A DNA stretch of 64,000 bases from Ciona savignyi (Eukaryota; Chordata; Ascidiacea; Phlebobranchia; Cionidae), in the NCBI GenBank assembly GCA_000149265.1, contig CH002628.1, positions 43,484-107,483 on the forward strand, written 5' to 3'. Of this stretch, positions 1-12,471 are shown one piece after another (the first letter of the stretch is position 1; each line of letters starts with the position of its first letter). The position numbers and the translations under genes are program-made. The notes below the pieces were generated by a model. That model did no database searches. It had not been told where the DNA came from and saw nothing but the letters and a program-made list of their open reading frames with translations.

Positions 1-2148
1 TACGTCGTCAGCATATTGTTCCAATTTATACTCGATTGGACCCAATCTATATCCCGTTATTAATTTATTGTTATTTATTTTTTTAGTCAGTATGTCTACC
101 CCAATTAAAAAAAGCGACATACTGGTCGGGGAACCTTGTGGAATACCCCGTTTTACAATTATTGGTTTGGTGAAAGCACCGTTTATTTCTATTTTACTTT
201 TTATTCCATTATATAATATTTTAATTAGATTTATTAATTCTGTAGGAATTTGGAGCTTCTGGAGGATTTTAATTATAAAATGGTGGTCTATTCTGTCAAA
301 AGCTTTTTCATAATCAATAGTCATTAACGTTAATTTTTTATTTGTATATTTGGCCGAATCTATTGCACTTTGGATGTTATATATACTTTGGTCTATATAC
401 CGATTCTTAATTCCACATTTTTGATTTTGACTAATTATACACTCTAGAATTATTTTTAATCTATTATTTATTATTTTGCTAAAAATTTTGTAGTCTGTAG
501 TCAATAACGAAATGGGTCTCCAGTTTTTTAGGTCCAATTTATCATCCTTTTTAAAAATTAATTTCACAATGGCAGTTCTCATTGAGTTAGGCATTTTTCC
601 CGTAAAATAAAAATTATTATAAAGTTCGCAGAGATCATTAAGAAAAATTGTATCCATTTGTTTATAAAGTTTTGCAGTAAGGCCGTCTATACCAGGTGAG
701 CTATTTTTGTTTAGTTCTTCTATTGCTATTTTAATTTCTTTAATGTCTATTGGTTTTTTAAGTATTCTTACATCGTCCTTATTTATCTTTAAAGGTTTTA
801 TGTCGGATAGATATTCTTCTTGTTCATTTGTATTCGGAATAACCCCCCATAAATTATTGTAAAAATTATATACTTCGTTGCAAGGGTTTCACTTGGATTA
901 TTTGTTACGTTATTATTATTTAGTTTTACTTTATAAATTGTATCACGTTTTTGTCTCACATTTTCAAATTGGAAAAAATCCCCGGTGGGTCTTACTTCTC
1001 TTTCTATTTCTTTTATTTTCGATCGAATAAGGGCCCCTCTATTTAATTTTATTTCGTAAGCGTGAACGATACGTTGAATTCTAATTATATTAATATTTTG
1101 TGTTAATATATGTTTATTTTTTTCCAGTTGCTCCAACTTTTCTACAGAATTAATATATCTTTGTTTTTCACCTTTTCTTATAATTTGTGAGTGATATTGG
1201 ACTTCGTTTTTGATCATAGTTTTTCCCATTTCCCACCATTCTTCAATTCTATTATAGTTCCTCTTTTCTTGTCTCCAGTGATTCCAACGTATATTTATTG
1301 TATCTATTATTTCATTATTTTCTATTACCGAATTATTAATTTTATAGAATGAGGGACCCCATTTTTTATTAGATATTACTTTAAGATTAATTACAGGACA
1401 GTTATTATGGTCGGATATAAAATTTCTTATGTATTTAATATTACTTATATTTTTTAATGCGTATTCGTTTGCATAAATACGGTCTAACCTGGATGATTTT
1501 TTAGGGACTATTCTAGTGAAAATTATTTCCCGCCTTTTGAATTTATAGTGTATATCTATTAACCTATATTCATTTTCAATTTCAAGCCATTTTTTTCTAT
1601 CAAGATTTTTTTTCGAATCAAATTTACCTTGTTTGTCAGTTGCGTTCAGTACCAAATTAAAATCTCCCATTATTATATTTTGATTATTTATAGTATTATT
1701 AATATAGTTATTTAAAATTTCCATTTGGTTTTTTCTTTCCACAAGGTCATACCAATTGGCACCTGATTTAAAATATATATTGTAGATATTGATAGTATTA
1801 TTACGTTCATATAATGTTATTTTATTTACAATATTACTTATTATTATTTTATGACATACGGTATATTTAGATAATATATGTTTTTTAATTAATATTCCAG
1901 TTCCTTTTCTGAAGTGCTTATTTTCAACATTTATTTTCGAAACGGTGTTCACGTAAAATTTTGAGTTTGTCAAGTGTTCAATTTTGTCAGTGTAATTTGG
2001 GTCCAAAATATGTAGTTCCTGCATGCACAAAATATCAATTCTGTTTTGGTTCATGTAATTCGAAAATAATTTGAGCTTTATTTTTGATACCATTAATATT
2101 TATGGTACCGATTATAAGCTCTTCATTTTCTATATTTTTTTGCTCCAT
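1..2148 (-). pseudogene. LINE ORF2: APE endonuclease plus reverse transcriptase (partial)
   Basis: The polyprotein nicks target DNA and reverse-transcribes the element RNA. The likely start is the ATG at 2148-2146 (MEQKNIENEELIIGTININ), followed by a frameshift near 2075-2090. The endonuclease shows QELH, GDFNLV, SRLDRIY and ISDHNNC, the usual Mg-binding and His/Asp motifs. A linker with NRGALIRSK follows. A second frameshift near 880 leads into the reverse transcriptase, which is open to the window edge and contains SPGIDGL, NWRPISLL, a palm motif with IDYEKAFDR, GIPQGSPTS and finally EQYADDV at bases 20-1. The thumb and C-terminal part are missing only because the window ends. Confidence 0.85.
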
Positions 2149-2192
2149 AGTAAATTTATAAAACAGTCATGAATTTGTGTGTTGTGTTGTTA

Positions 2193-3628
2193 TTATTTTA
2201 AGTGTTTAAATGTTTTAGTTCTAATGAAAGTTTTCTTTGCAGGTGATTCCTTCACAAAAATTTTTCTTAAAGAAGTGACTGTTCTTCTAAGTTCAGGTGG
2301 GTCGCTGGTATCCGAATTATTATTTTCATTCCGTGGTGGTGTCTCATCGGTAGTTTTATAGTGGAGTGGTTTCATTTTCGACATATTTTAGGTGAGCTTC
2401 ATCTATCATCAGCAGGCTTTCTTCAAGGTTAAAAGATCCTGATGATGAACTTGAGGTGAGTGTTTCCTGTTGTTTGATTGGTTTGGTTTTTGGTGTTTTC
2501 GTTGATGTGGTTGGTTTTTTGGTTTTCATTTGTTTTTGAGTGAGTTGATTGGGGCGTTGAGAGTGTGGTTGCAGGTTGTTGATTGTTTTTGGAATGAACT
2601 GGTGTTTTCTGTGTTCCCGTGGCAATAGGGGTTGAATTGTTTTGTGGATGGCTTTGTCGTCGTGGTGTTCTTTGTTGTTTGGGTGTTTGGTTTGATTTTA
2701 GATTTGGTTGAGTGTTGGAAATGTGGTTGAGTGTGGGAAATTGATTTGTGTTGTGTGTTTGTATAATTGTATTGCCAAATTGTGTTTCTGTATCCATGTT
2801 ATCCAGTGCTGCGAACCTGTTAAATGTTGCAATTGATCCAGTTAAAGCTGCTCGATACGATTTTGTTGAAGATTTTTCCATGGAAGGAGGGTTTTCGGGT
2901 TTTCTTGGGGTGCTGCTGGTTGGATTGGTGGGGAGATAAGTGGGTCTGGATCTACAAAAGCGGAGGATATGGCCGGTGGTTTTGCAAAAATTGCAGTATC
3001 CTTTTTTTGGGCATTTTGTTTGAACATGCCCTCGCTCTTTACAAAAGCGGCAAAGTGGCATGTGAGACTCTCCGGGCTTAGTTACTGTGATCCATTTCCC
3101 GCCAAATTTTAAAACTTTCGGGATATTATTGGTGTTTAATTTGGTAAAGTGGATGCTCAACCATCCGTTTTTTATGTTTTTAAAATTTCGATGTGATCCA
3201 AATTCAAGTTTGTGTATTTTGCCCCATTTGTTTTGTTCCAGTGTTTTGATCAGTTTCATTTCATCGATGTAGCAGGGGCACTGGGTTTAGGGGATACAAC
3301 TTCCCATTGGTGGTGATGGAAATTTTGCAGTTACGCGGACAGTGGTTCCGGATTCCGTTGTGAAGTTGATGATGTTACCTGAGTAGTATTTAATTAAATC
3401 GTTAACGACACTTTCATCACCATATTCCTCTTTCAGGGTGATGAGAAATGCGACGTCTTTGTGGGAGTCGGTGATGACGCCATCAACCTTGTGTTTCAAG
3501 GATTCAAGAGGACCACCTGGATGGAACAACTCCATGAAGGTCGAGACCGAAATGAATTCTACACCACCGGTGAGTTGTATGACGATGGATCTTCGGGTCG
3601 CTTGGTCGATTTCGATCAATTTTTCCAT
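2193..3628 (-). pseudogene. LINE ORF1, Gag-like RNA-binding protein with two CCHC knuckles
   Basis: Expected to coat the element's RNA. The start is placed at the ATG at 3628-3626 because the copy at 48246 begins at the equivalent MDKILEID. A longer open frame to 3730 exists but is not shared. A frameshift near 3260-3290 separates the N-terminal part from the part with the zinc knuckles CRFCKERGHVQTKC and CNFCKTTGHILRFC (both C-x2-C-x4-H-x4-C). After these comes a long low-complexity Thr/Asn/Gln/Pro tail. A second frameshift near 2560 moves the Ser-rich C-terminus into another frame, ending at 2193. With at least two shifts this copy is probably not functional, unless some are assembly errors. 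Confidence 0.8.
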
Positions 3629-3730
3629 TTTTATGTTTATTGTTTGTGGGTTTTTTTTAATGCAGGAACTATAAATTTTGGAGTGTTTGTGTGATGTCTG
3701 TGTGATATTTAGGTACGTTGTATACCTCAA

Positions 3731-6700
3731 ACGCTAGATTATTTTTATTTAGAGGGTGGATGAGTTTATCTAGGTGGCGCTATATTCTGAAAAAATTGGC
3801 TAGGGCTCCGCCGTCTAACTTTAGCAGTCAGAAGGCAAAAAAACAACAAAGTGCAAGGGAAAACGTGAGAAAACACACACAAACAATAATTACAGGCGGG
3901 GGTAATTATTACTTTGTGTTGCCAAATTAATTAGACAATTAATCGAAAAAGGAATTTTTTTGGCAAGACAAAGGAAAAATTACAATACAACACTGTATTA
4001 CTTGGACTAAATCTAGGGGCAGCTCAAGCAAGGGATAGATTACAATCACTCTGGGGGGTCTTTGAGCTTGCTTGCTTTAGATAAATCCAATGTGGTAATC
4101 CGCAATGAATATTCTATTTGCTATTTGGTAAGAGGTTAGCTCAGCGCGAATCTTACCTTATTCAAAATAGAAGCTAAAACCGAGTGCTACATGCTACTAT
4201 CTGTATTAAGTGTGCACAAAGCACCTATCCCTGCCACAATGTTATACACAAATCGTCATCACAGAGAATTTTAAGCCTAACCAGAACCCAGTTACCAAAA
4301 CCTGATAACAACAGTAAAATCGTGAAACGCTTCGTTGAGTACATACGCTGGAGGGCGCAATCCCAGCAGATACAGCAAGCATAGGATCTGCCGCTTCAAT
4401 CGGGATTTGCCATCTGCCAGCAGATAAATCGCATATGACAGTCCCGCTACAAGCGACGATCTGTCCCATTTTCATGCCGCTACAAGCGATGAAAAATAGA
4501 CGGATCGGGTGTATATATAAATGTAAGAATCATATTTTAAATTTAAGAAACAGAACATATCATATAATCCTGGACATTTTTAATTAATCTAGTCAAACCT
4601 TTTGGTGGTATGTTTAATGTAGAACTTATAATTACAAGCGCAAACACGTGATCTTCGTAGAAAGTTTATTTATTTATTCGGTTTTTAGTTTTTGACACCA
4701 TAGATATCTGTTTTAAATACCTATGCTTACACGCTAAACAAATTTAAAAATGGTAAATTTAACTCAAGAAACGGGGAAACGGCAAAACGACAGTCGTTAA
4801 AGCACACCAGGAAACAAATCAAGCTTAAAATTAAATAATAAAATAGACGCGACCGTAAAACCCAGTGTAGTTATATTTTTCTAAATCCGACTTGTTAAAC
4901 AAAAGAGTTAGTTAGTTATTTTTAACAAATATGCCAGTATAGATTTAGCTGTAAAAATAAACTTTGCACGCTAAATTATTGAAACATCTCCACGTAATTG
5001 CTTTCCGTAAACCTAGCGCTTATGGGATCCCAATTTATATTGTCACGTGCTAAATGGAAGGCGCGCTTTTTCTTTGTTCCTTTTCGAATTTTGGATTTGA
5101 GCGTTGACCTGTGTTTTTTTGCGTGTTACGAATAAAACGTCATTTTGGTGAAGGCAAAGCAGTTCGGGTTCGATGATAGGGTGTATAATTCACTAAAAAG
5201 TAAAACTGAAATTAATAATTTGCTTTTTTGATAGTGCAATCAGCGATAATATCGGTCGGTGTGCACTTGAAGTAGGCTAATTTAATACAATTGCAGCAAG
5301 AAAGGTTAAACGTAATTTTGGAAGTGCACTGATAAAACTTCTCAGTCTGGGGTCTGACTAAAACCTGACGACACATTTTTCTAAAATCCGTCACTTAAAT
5401 TTTCGACGCGAATTTAGCCTATATACTACACCTTAAAATCAGACTCGGCAATTTCTAAAAAATTGTATGTTAAAGACCGTGCGTGCATAGTCTAGGCCTA
5501 TAGTGATTGAAGTTTCCGATTTTAAGGTGTCGGGGTTTTAGTGTGTCCAAAAATGTGTCATGTCAGGTTTTAAACCCCTTTTTTACAATACACCCAAGGC
5601 CCAAGTCTAGAAAGCATGGCATATGCACGCACAAGATAACAAAATTGACTGCCAAATCTCAAAAAGAAGTAATAAAAAAATAAAAATTTGTTCCCAAAAA
5701 TTTAAAAAAAGGCACGAATTTACACAAAATTTTAACTGTTGGATGCACAAGATCTTGTCAAAAACTGACATGCATTCCAGACTGGCCCACGGCATTTATC
5801 AGCAGTGAAAAAATAGTATTCGCTCTGGTTGTTGTTGTTATAACCTTGACGGAAATTCGGATCAAATAAAAAAAATTCTGAGAGATTATTTTCTTCCTGG
5901 GTCAGTCAATAATCAAAGCATAGTTGGTATATTTCGAAGTCAATACTGTGGCGTGTCGCCAAGATATGTTTGTTAATTGTGCCTGTTGCTCGACACTTGT
6001 TCTGGTCAGACGATTCTCTGGCTGACCGTATTCAGTTATTTGACTCTCGCAATCCGACAACTCACGGAAGGGGCTTTTATTCTTGTTTAAATTTCGCTCG
6101 TTGGTTCGTTACACAAAATTCTTCAGACTTTCATTGGTTGAATTTGATAGACTGCCGTACCGTTAGACGTTGTTCTTATGCTCTGGTTTCTTTATTCGAA
6201 TCTTAGACTGCCATATCATTAGAACGGTATTTTAGGTTGTCGTTTCGTTAGACCACATTTTTAGACTAATTCGTTAACACCACGTTTCAGAACAAGCGGG
6301 TACGTGTACAAAAAAAGGCGGCACAGCACGTGGTTCGTGTGAAAAGAAATAGTTAGGAAACAGAAGTTTCCTAAGCCGGATTACAGGCTGTATGTTAAAA
6401 CAGTAAAACAAATCTGTATAATGCGTTCCAAAAGCAAATTACATAATGGCGAAATTGCTACAATACAATTGCAGAACTGCTACTTCTCATTGTGCAATAG
6501 ACTTTGAGAGTTTAAACTAATTTCTGTAAATCACTAGATATGTTGAGGATGTCACTAATAAAAGCCGTAGAAGAGTTAGCAAACTGAAACAGGCAGAGCT
6601 TGATTTAAAATGGCAATGCAACCGTGGAGGACTAAACTTAGGTTTGCTTGATTTGCAATTTTAACTAATACTTCTTGCCAAGTGGATGAATGTGTTGTTT

Positions 6701-7527
6701 ACACTTGGTGCGCGTTGAATCTGTTGATGGGTTTCTTTAATCTGATGTGGTGCTTGTTCCTTCTTGGTTTGTAGCAGTTGTTGTGATTGATCTGCTTGTA
6801 TCGGGTTTTGTTCAGGTTGTTGTAGGTTTTCTGGTTGCTGTTGGTTTTGCTCCAGGGTTCGTTGAAGTTGTTGCTGGGATTGTGGAATATATTCTCTTGG
6901 TTTTGTAACAATTGTTGTGCAGGTCGGGCGTTGTAATAAACATGCACGTCTTGAATGTGCGCCCCTTTTGAAATATCAATAGAACGTGGTATCTCCTGTA
7001 TAAAGAAGACAGAATTAAATTTGAACATTTTTATCAATTCTATGTTAAAAATGCATCGTTGTCAACCACCACGTACAATAATGAAAGTAGGTGAGGTGCG
7101 GCTGTTTTTTTAAACAAATTAGATTTGATAAAATCTTGCAAACAACCGGGTTTATGGATAATCGAAATTCACAATAACCATTGTTTGTAAAATGTGTATT
7201 TCGATAATATATACTTTAGTACAAAATAATATTATACAACTAACTAATGAAAAGCCTCGATCTATTAAAATAAATTAAAACATGTAAATTGTTGTTTATT
7301 TAAAAATGAGGATGTTACGTACAAGAATCTACCTTTCCTTCAAAACCGTATACATTCAAAACAAGAACTTACCAACCTTATATAAGTGTGGCTGGCCTGT
7401 GTAGAACAGCTTAGTTGGTAATTTTTAATCCAAGTTAAAGAAATTCAGCTATTTTTCTAGTTTATGCAGCTAAACTTGGTAATTGTGGAATATGTATGTA
7501 TGGGATTCAAGGTTTTCGCGATTGATT
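3731..7527. other. AT-rich stretch without a recognisable gene
   Basis: Only short open frames of random appearance are present. The part next to 3730 may hold the 5' UTR of the LINE. At about 6042-6086 lies a motif, CTCGCAATCC followed by CACGGAAGG and CTTTTATT, that recurs in similar form near 39876-39912, so both are probably remnants of one repeat. I see no RNA gene here. Confidence 0.5.
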
Positions 7528-8412
7528 TACTACGTTTCCATGTCCGCTTAGTCCACTTTTCAGGCGCACCATGATCACTCAAGCGCATCGCAGGGAAGAA
7601 TGCATTTCGAGTCTGGTAATCTGGGTGTTTGTGTTGATAGATTTAGCTGTTATATGTTTATGGCCTAAAAAAACAAAAATGCCGAGAACCGAATTATCTG
7701 TAGAAACAATTAAACTTGCAACAACTATACTGCAACTGATTTTGACGATTATTATTATTGAGCAAGAGAAAATGCAAAAAACATGTCTGTTGTTAGCACC
7801 TGGAATGTCGGGCAAAGATGTCTTTCTGGATGCTGCAAAGGTGAATTGACCAATATGCTGTTGTCTTGTGTGCATACCATATTAACATTAATATTGCCAT
7901 TAGGCTATAGAAGTACCGGTGAGAAAGATGTTTTATATGTACCTAGGTGTTACGGTCATTTTAGAGCCCAATCCCAATTACCTATAATTCCCGATTTCTG
8001 TGTGCTCAATGAACTGTCACGGCGGTCGCTGCCGATTTGAAAGGTCATCATAGTAATTTCGGCCTTTTCTGTTCTTTACTACGTGAAAGCAGGTTTATTC
8101 ATTGAGCTGTTCTTTATCGCACGAAAGCTAATCCAGAAATTGTGTCTATCTGTACTGTATTGTGTGAATAAGCTACCGGTAATTTGCTATCGCAATTACA
8201 AGACAGCACAAAAGGGGTGTTTTTGCGTCAAATATAGAAGACAGACCAATCACTGGTCGAGTACGTAGAGCAGCTCAAATTCGCCAACACAGGGTTGGCA
8301 ACGTAGGGGTAGGGCTTTTCGCCCCTGTTAATTCCTACACTAGGGTTATTGTACAGTGTACTGAGTGTAGGCTAGACCTACTGTGTGTACATTACAGATA
8401 ATTGAATTACAG

Positions 8413-9628
8413 GTCATGGGTGGGACACAATTGTGAAAAATTTTAATGACTCTGATTGGATAAGGCATTTGAGAATTCGGAAGTCAACATTTGAGAGACT
8501 GATTTTATTGCTTGGCGACGACCTAAAACTGGGTAAGTAAGCTCGGAAACTAGAGAATACTAATTAATATTCACACAAGTTTGCAATAGCGTTTTTTTAT
8601 TGTGGTAGATGAGCGTTGTGTTCGAAGCCCAATACCACTGGAGAAGCGAATTGCTGTTGCCCTATTTAAACTGGCATCAGCAGCTGAGTTTAGAGTTACT
8701 GGCGTTGCATTTGGCATACTACACAAACAAACAGTCTATCGGTGTCTTCACAGGTAACCTATTGTTTGAACTCGTAAAAAACTTTTTGTATATAGGTATT
8801 GTGTGGTGTACTGTATGTAGCCTACCCATGAATTTTCCTTTTAGGTTTTGTCGAGCACTATGCAAAAAGTGCACAGTTTATATATAAACCTCCCGGATTC
8901 CAACGAGGCACAATATGGATTGCAAACCAAAATCACCAAAAATCTGGATTTCCACAAGTGTACGGTGCTATCGATGGGATGTCATATCCATATCAAACCA
9001 CCAAAGCAGGGTATGAGAGACTACATTAATCGAAAAAGATTTCCATCGTTAGTTCTGCAAGCTGTTGTCGATAATCAGTACAGGTAAATGGAATACAAGC
9101 GGGAATATTAAATGATGTATCATACATTTATATTCATGTTACCCTTGTTTCTCAAATTCAGAGACATATCTGTCAAAATGCCCGGCAGTGTACACGATGC
9201 ATCGGTGCTTTATTCGTCCAATTTGTATAGAAATGCTGCCAGCCTTCCAACGGTATGTATTCATGTCAGTTAGTTTAGTTTCCTAGTGATGTGATACAAA
9301 AACTTATTTGCGTTATTATATTATACAGGGAACCATAACCATCAACAACAACCAAATTCCATTGATGATTGTTGGTGATTCCGCATATCCGTTATTACCA
9401 TGGCTGATGAGGCCCTACACCGGTTCTACTCTACCATCACAGCAGTGTGAGAATAGTTGTGGAGGAATGAATGCCTTTGGGAGGTTGAAAGCCAGGTGGC
9501 GGATTTTAAAGAGGCAATTGGATGTTGATGTAGAAAGAGCTCCCAGCATTATTTGCAGCTTGTTGCATAATGAATGCACAACCTTTGCGAGGAAACCCAA
9601 ACCCCTGTTCCCAGGGATAGTGAACTGA
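8413..9628 (+). pseudogene. Harbinger transposase (HARBI1-like DDE nuclease), multi-exon, broken
   Basis: Five exons with good splice sites can be followed: 8413-8532, 8609-8753, about 8845-9083, 9162-9252 and 9329-9628. The reading gives IRKSTFERLI, then a helix-turn-helix-like region with RIAVALFKLASAAEFRVTGV, then GFPQVYGAIDG (first catalytic Asp), PGSVHDASVLYSSNLY, and GDSAYPLLPWLMRPY (second Asp), and ends with the usual LLHNE region. Lesions: an extra T in the third exon, an extra G just after AIDG, and two shifts near 9440-9475 that throw the catalytic Glu segment before NAFGRLK out of frame. It therefore cannot make an active enzyme as read. One or more N-terminal exons may lie at 7571-8400; a frame at about 8238-8398 is a candidate. 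Confidence 0.85.
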
Positions 9629-10384
9629 CAGTAACTCTAAGTTCCTCGTCGCAGCCAAGTAAGTGCTGTTGTTAACAGTCATATTCGACAAACCATTGCG
9701 GATTATTTGTTTTTATTAGTTTTTGAATTTTTATTATTAAACTTGAAATGAATAAAAAACAGTGAACGCAACATACAAATAACACAGAACAGAACTGAAT
9801 AAGAAAATAGAAAGAAATGAAATAGTGAATGCAACATTTAAAATTAAGATGGATTATTCTGCCTCTCTAACGATGCAGAATTCCGAGATTCCCTTGTGGG
9901 GATTAGCTATGTAAACTCTAGCGGCCCACAAAATACCAGGCCTGCAGTCGTATGCTATCGTAGTTCAAGAACAAAAAACATGCGACCACTCTCGAGCAGG
10001 TCTCAAAGTCGAACACAAAGTCGGGGGATAGAACAGATGCGAGAAAGGTTTAATAAGGCAACAATGGGTTAAAAAATACAGAACGCCACACCCTCCCTCT
10101 CTTGTTGCGTTGAGGCAGCTGATGCCCTTTGCCTTCTACGCTGTGCTCGTCTTGAAGTAAGTACCTTTGGACATAAAACAGTAAGAAGTATTATGTACGG
10201 ATTATGGAAATATATGCGGTTTTTATATGCGGAAGGGTATCAAAAGTACAGATATTACGCCTACTGTTGTGTACCTGATACCGTTCTTCTGCCAGTTTCC
10301 TGGGCACATGATGTTACTGGAGTTTCCGGGGCTGAAGAATCCTCAACATGCTGTGCTGCCGGGGTGTCCAGCACGAAAAATTGA
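9629..10384. other. Non-coding interval between the two Harbinger genes
   Basis: This stretch separates the convergent 3' ends of the transposase and the Myb-like gene. It is AT-rich at the start, with AATAAA-like sequence near 9750 that may serve as a polyadenylation signal for the plus-strand gene. No further coding signal is recognised. Confidence 0.4.
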
Positions 10385-11225
10385 TCAGCATCTCAGTTCT
10401 GTGTCCTGGTGGTCTGTTGCTGTGGCCGGTGCTTCAGAAGATGTTTTTTTGGGGGGACGCACATCAGATGAGCAATGGGGTGAATCTTCATCATAACCCT
10501 CTAATGTTTGAGGTAGGGGCTCTTTTCCGGAATCAAATCCGAAATTAGGAAGTGTGGCCTGAAAAAAAGATGTTATCACAAAAGTATCGAAAACTGCAAA
10601 CAACATGGTATGGCTACAGGCATCATAGACATGCACAGCATATATCATGACTTACATTTGAACGTGTTCGAGTTCCTAAGTATCCATCCATTTTTTCATA
10701 ATAAGGCCAGTCTAATCCTTTGGATGAAGCGCCAGATGTATTCAATCCCGTTTTAATTTTATAATACTGGGATTTCAACAGTCTCCACCTTCGACGAATT
10801 TGATTTCTGCAAAGTACCAAACACAGGCAATAAATTTCACACTATGTAGACACGTAGGCACGACTACGGTATCACACCTCATTCTCATTACTTATACGGT
10901 GTGTTAACTTTTACTTTGTACTGTGTCTTACATGCTTATGCTAAATGTCTGAATTGAAAACAAAAAGAAACAATCCAATGTCTGAAAATGCTTATGACTT
11001 ATAGGCCAATTTTATACGCTATACACACACATGTCAAAATGGTGTCCCCTTTTTGTCATTTCTTCTGTGGTCTGTTGTTGCATAATCGCATTATTCCTTT
11101 TGGATTTGCTGTCCGTCTGCTCCATCAAATTTAACTGTTTAGCAACGTCAATAAGGTCCTCTGTTTCCTTCTCCGTCCATTTTTTGATGGAAACCTTCTT
11201 TAAACCACTGCTACTCGCCTTCTAA
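10385..11225 (-). CDS. Harbinger Myb/SANT-like DNA-binding partner protein
   Basis: Harbinger elements use a second, Myb-like protein that helps the transposase enter the nucleus and bind the ends. Three exons on the minus strand join in frame with canonical sites: about 11221-11031, 10806-10656 and 10558-10385 (stop). They read KKWTEKETEDLIDVAKQL, then GHHFDINQIRRRWRLLKSQY, then WPYYEKMDGYLG and an acidic tail ending TELRC. The Trp/Glu pattern and the WPYYEKMD signature match the trihelix/SANT-like domain of these proteins. No stop or frameshift interrupts it, unlike the neighbouring transposase. The start exon is unsure: an ATG at 11306-11304 (MRPK, donor GTTTAT) could supply it through an AG acceptor just upstream of 11221. 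Confidence 0.72.
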
Positions 11226-11477
11226 AAATTTAATTGAGCAATTGGCAATTGAGGCTAGCATACTTGCCCAAGCTTCACAGCTTAGTCTATAAACCTTTGG
11301 CCTCATATTAGGATGTATGCTACTGAAAAAACTAAAGCGAAAAAAGTTATTTTTTGTTTTAAATATAACTATCACCATCGCCTATACCCTAGCAGTAAGT
11401 ACTGAACTGCATTTTAGGCTACTCCGCACAAAGGATTTTCCATCAGCGTGTTTAAAATGTTGTCGGTTCAGTCCGTA

Positions 11478-11503
11478 TTCAGGCGCATAATACTGCGCCT
11501 GAA
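11478..11503. repeat. Perfect subterminal palindrome in Harbinger element
   Basis: Arms TTCAGGCGCA and TGCGCCTGAA flank a 6-base loop. The same CAGGCGC core recurs at 7561 near the left end and at 11592 near the right end. Repeated cores close to both termini are typical binding sites for transposase or its Myb partner; that role is inferred. Confidence 0.6.
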
Positions 11504-11819
11504 CTCGACTGGGCAACCTCTCCGGGACCGCCTAACCGATTATCCGTCAGGACAAGTACTGCGCCTCGATTTTGAAGTCACGTGGTCCCGTCAGGCGCGA
11601 TGACGCGCACTGTGGACATGGAAACGTAGTAGTAATTGATTCTCTTAGTCTCAAGTCCGCTATTTTCGTAATGAGCGGCTACCCACCACTACCACCGAGA
11701 TTAAAAACGTATATGTCCGTGTCAACCGTATCGAATCGTCGTAATGCCTTGAAACCTTATTATATTACCGTATCACCACTTCCCACCAATTATAATAAAG
11801 TACGAAAAACTGTTTTTTT

Positions 11820-12190
11820 ATTTAGAAGATACGCGTCATTTTCGAACTAGAAACGCGTTCGTTCCTCTACCTACGGAAGTAACACATTGTTTTCAAGAAA
11901 AATACGTCCGCGATGAAAACCTACTGGTGCATGCTGGTATTAGCGAATTTTTGAACGATCTTAAAGCTGACTACCAAACAGTGATGAAACCCAGTTTGAC
12001 CACCTCGCAAGCCACTAAGCGCCCTTATACACCGGCACCACCCAAGTCATTCGTGACACCCAGTAAAAGTTGTGTAACCACTACTACTAGCTCGGATAGG
12101 AAAAATAAAAATTAACTGGCTACACCTGCTCGCAGTAAAGTGCTAAACAAGATTGGGAATTGTATGAGGAACTTGACGACCGTGAATCGA
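11820..12190 (+). pseudogene. Unidentified coding fragment
   Basis: A frame starting near 11820 reads TRNAFVPLPTEVTHCFQEKY, then HAGISEFLNDLKADYQTV, then a Thr/Pro/Ser-rich stretch, meets a stop at 12113, and continues in the same frame with NKIGNCMRNLTTVNRKLKLA. The charged helical sections look like real protein rather than chance. I do not recognise the family. It lies just outside the Harbinger right end and upstream of a purine tract and LTR-like sequence, so an LTR retrotransposon origin is possible but unproven. Confidence 0.35.
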
Positions 12191-12471
12191 AAACTAAAAT
12201 TGGCTGAAGCTAACTAAGGCTAGGGCATGTGAGAAGAAACATCTATTCCTGAGGCCAGCCACAACGACGTTTAAATCCGTCGATATGCTGGCTCTGCGTC
12301 AACGCTGCTAGAGCAGACTATACACTGAATAAAAAAGCTCGTTAGTTTCGTTAATTTCAAGTTTTTTTGTTTTTTACCTTTTTTATTATCACAAAATCTT
12401 GCTTGCCTATTTTAACACGCACGATTTTATGATAAGGTAAAAACCAGCACTGCCTATATAAGGAAAATCGG

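Larger units (their letters stand above)
1..3730 (-). mobile_element. Tx1-like non-LTR retrotransposon (LINE), 3' part cut by window edge
   Basis: Read on the minus strand, the segment carries in order a zinc-knuckle ORF1 (about 3628-2193), an APE-type endonuclease and a reverse transcriptase running to base 1. It is the best copy of a family seen at least three more times in this window (about 25850, 30290 and 48246). The order of domains, the two CCHC knuckles in ORF1 and the NWRPISLL, GIPQGSP and YADD motifs fit the Tx1/L1 group; assignment to Tx1 is by memory of the family. Only a few frameshifts break it, so it is younger than the other copies. The 3' end and any tail lie outside the window. 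The 5' boundary upstream of 3730 is not resolved. Confidence 0.85.
7528..11631. mobile_element. PIF/Harbinger DNA transposon with both terminal inverted repeats
   Basis: The ends are an exact 18-bp inverted repeat: TACTACGTTTCCATGTCC at 7528-7545 and its complement at 11614-11631. Inside are a transposase gene on the plus strand and a Myb/SANT-like gene on the minus strand, converging tail to tail; this two-gene pair is the known Harbinger layout. A clean 3-bp target duplication is not seen (TTA-like on the left, TAG/TAA-like on the right), so the last base or two of each end is uncertain. A subterminal CAGGCGC motif occurs near both ends (7561; 11480, 11495 and 11592). Confidence 0.82.

Noticed and set aside
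7528..7560. TTA as target duplication of the Harbinger element
   Set aside because: The right flank reads TAG/TAA rather than TTA, so the duplication could not be confirmed and is left open.
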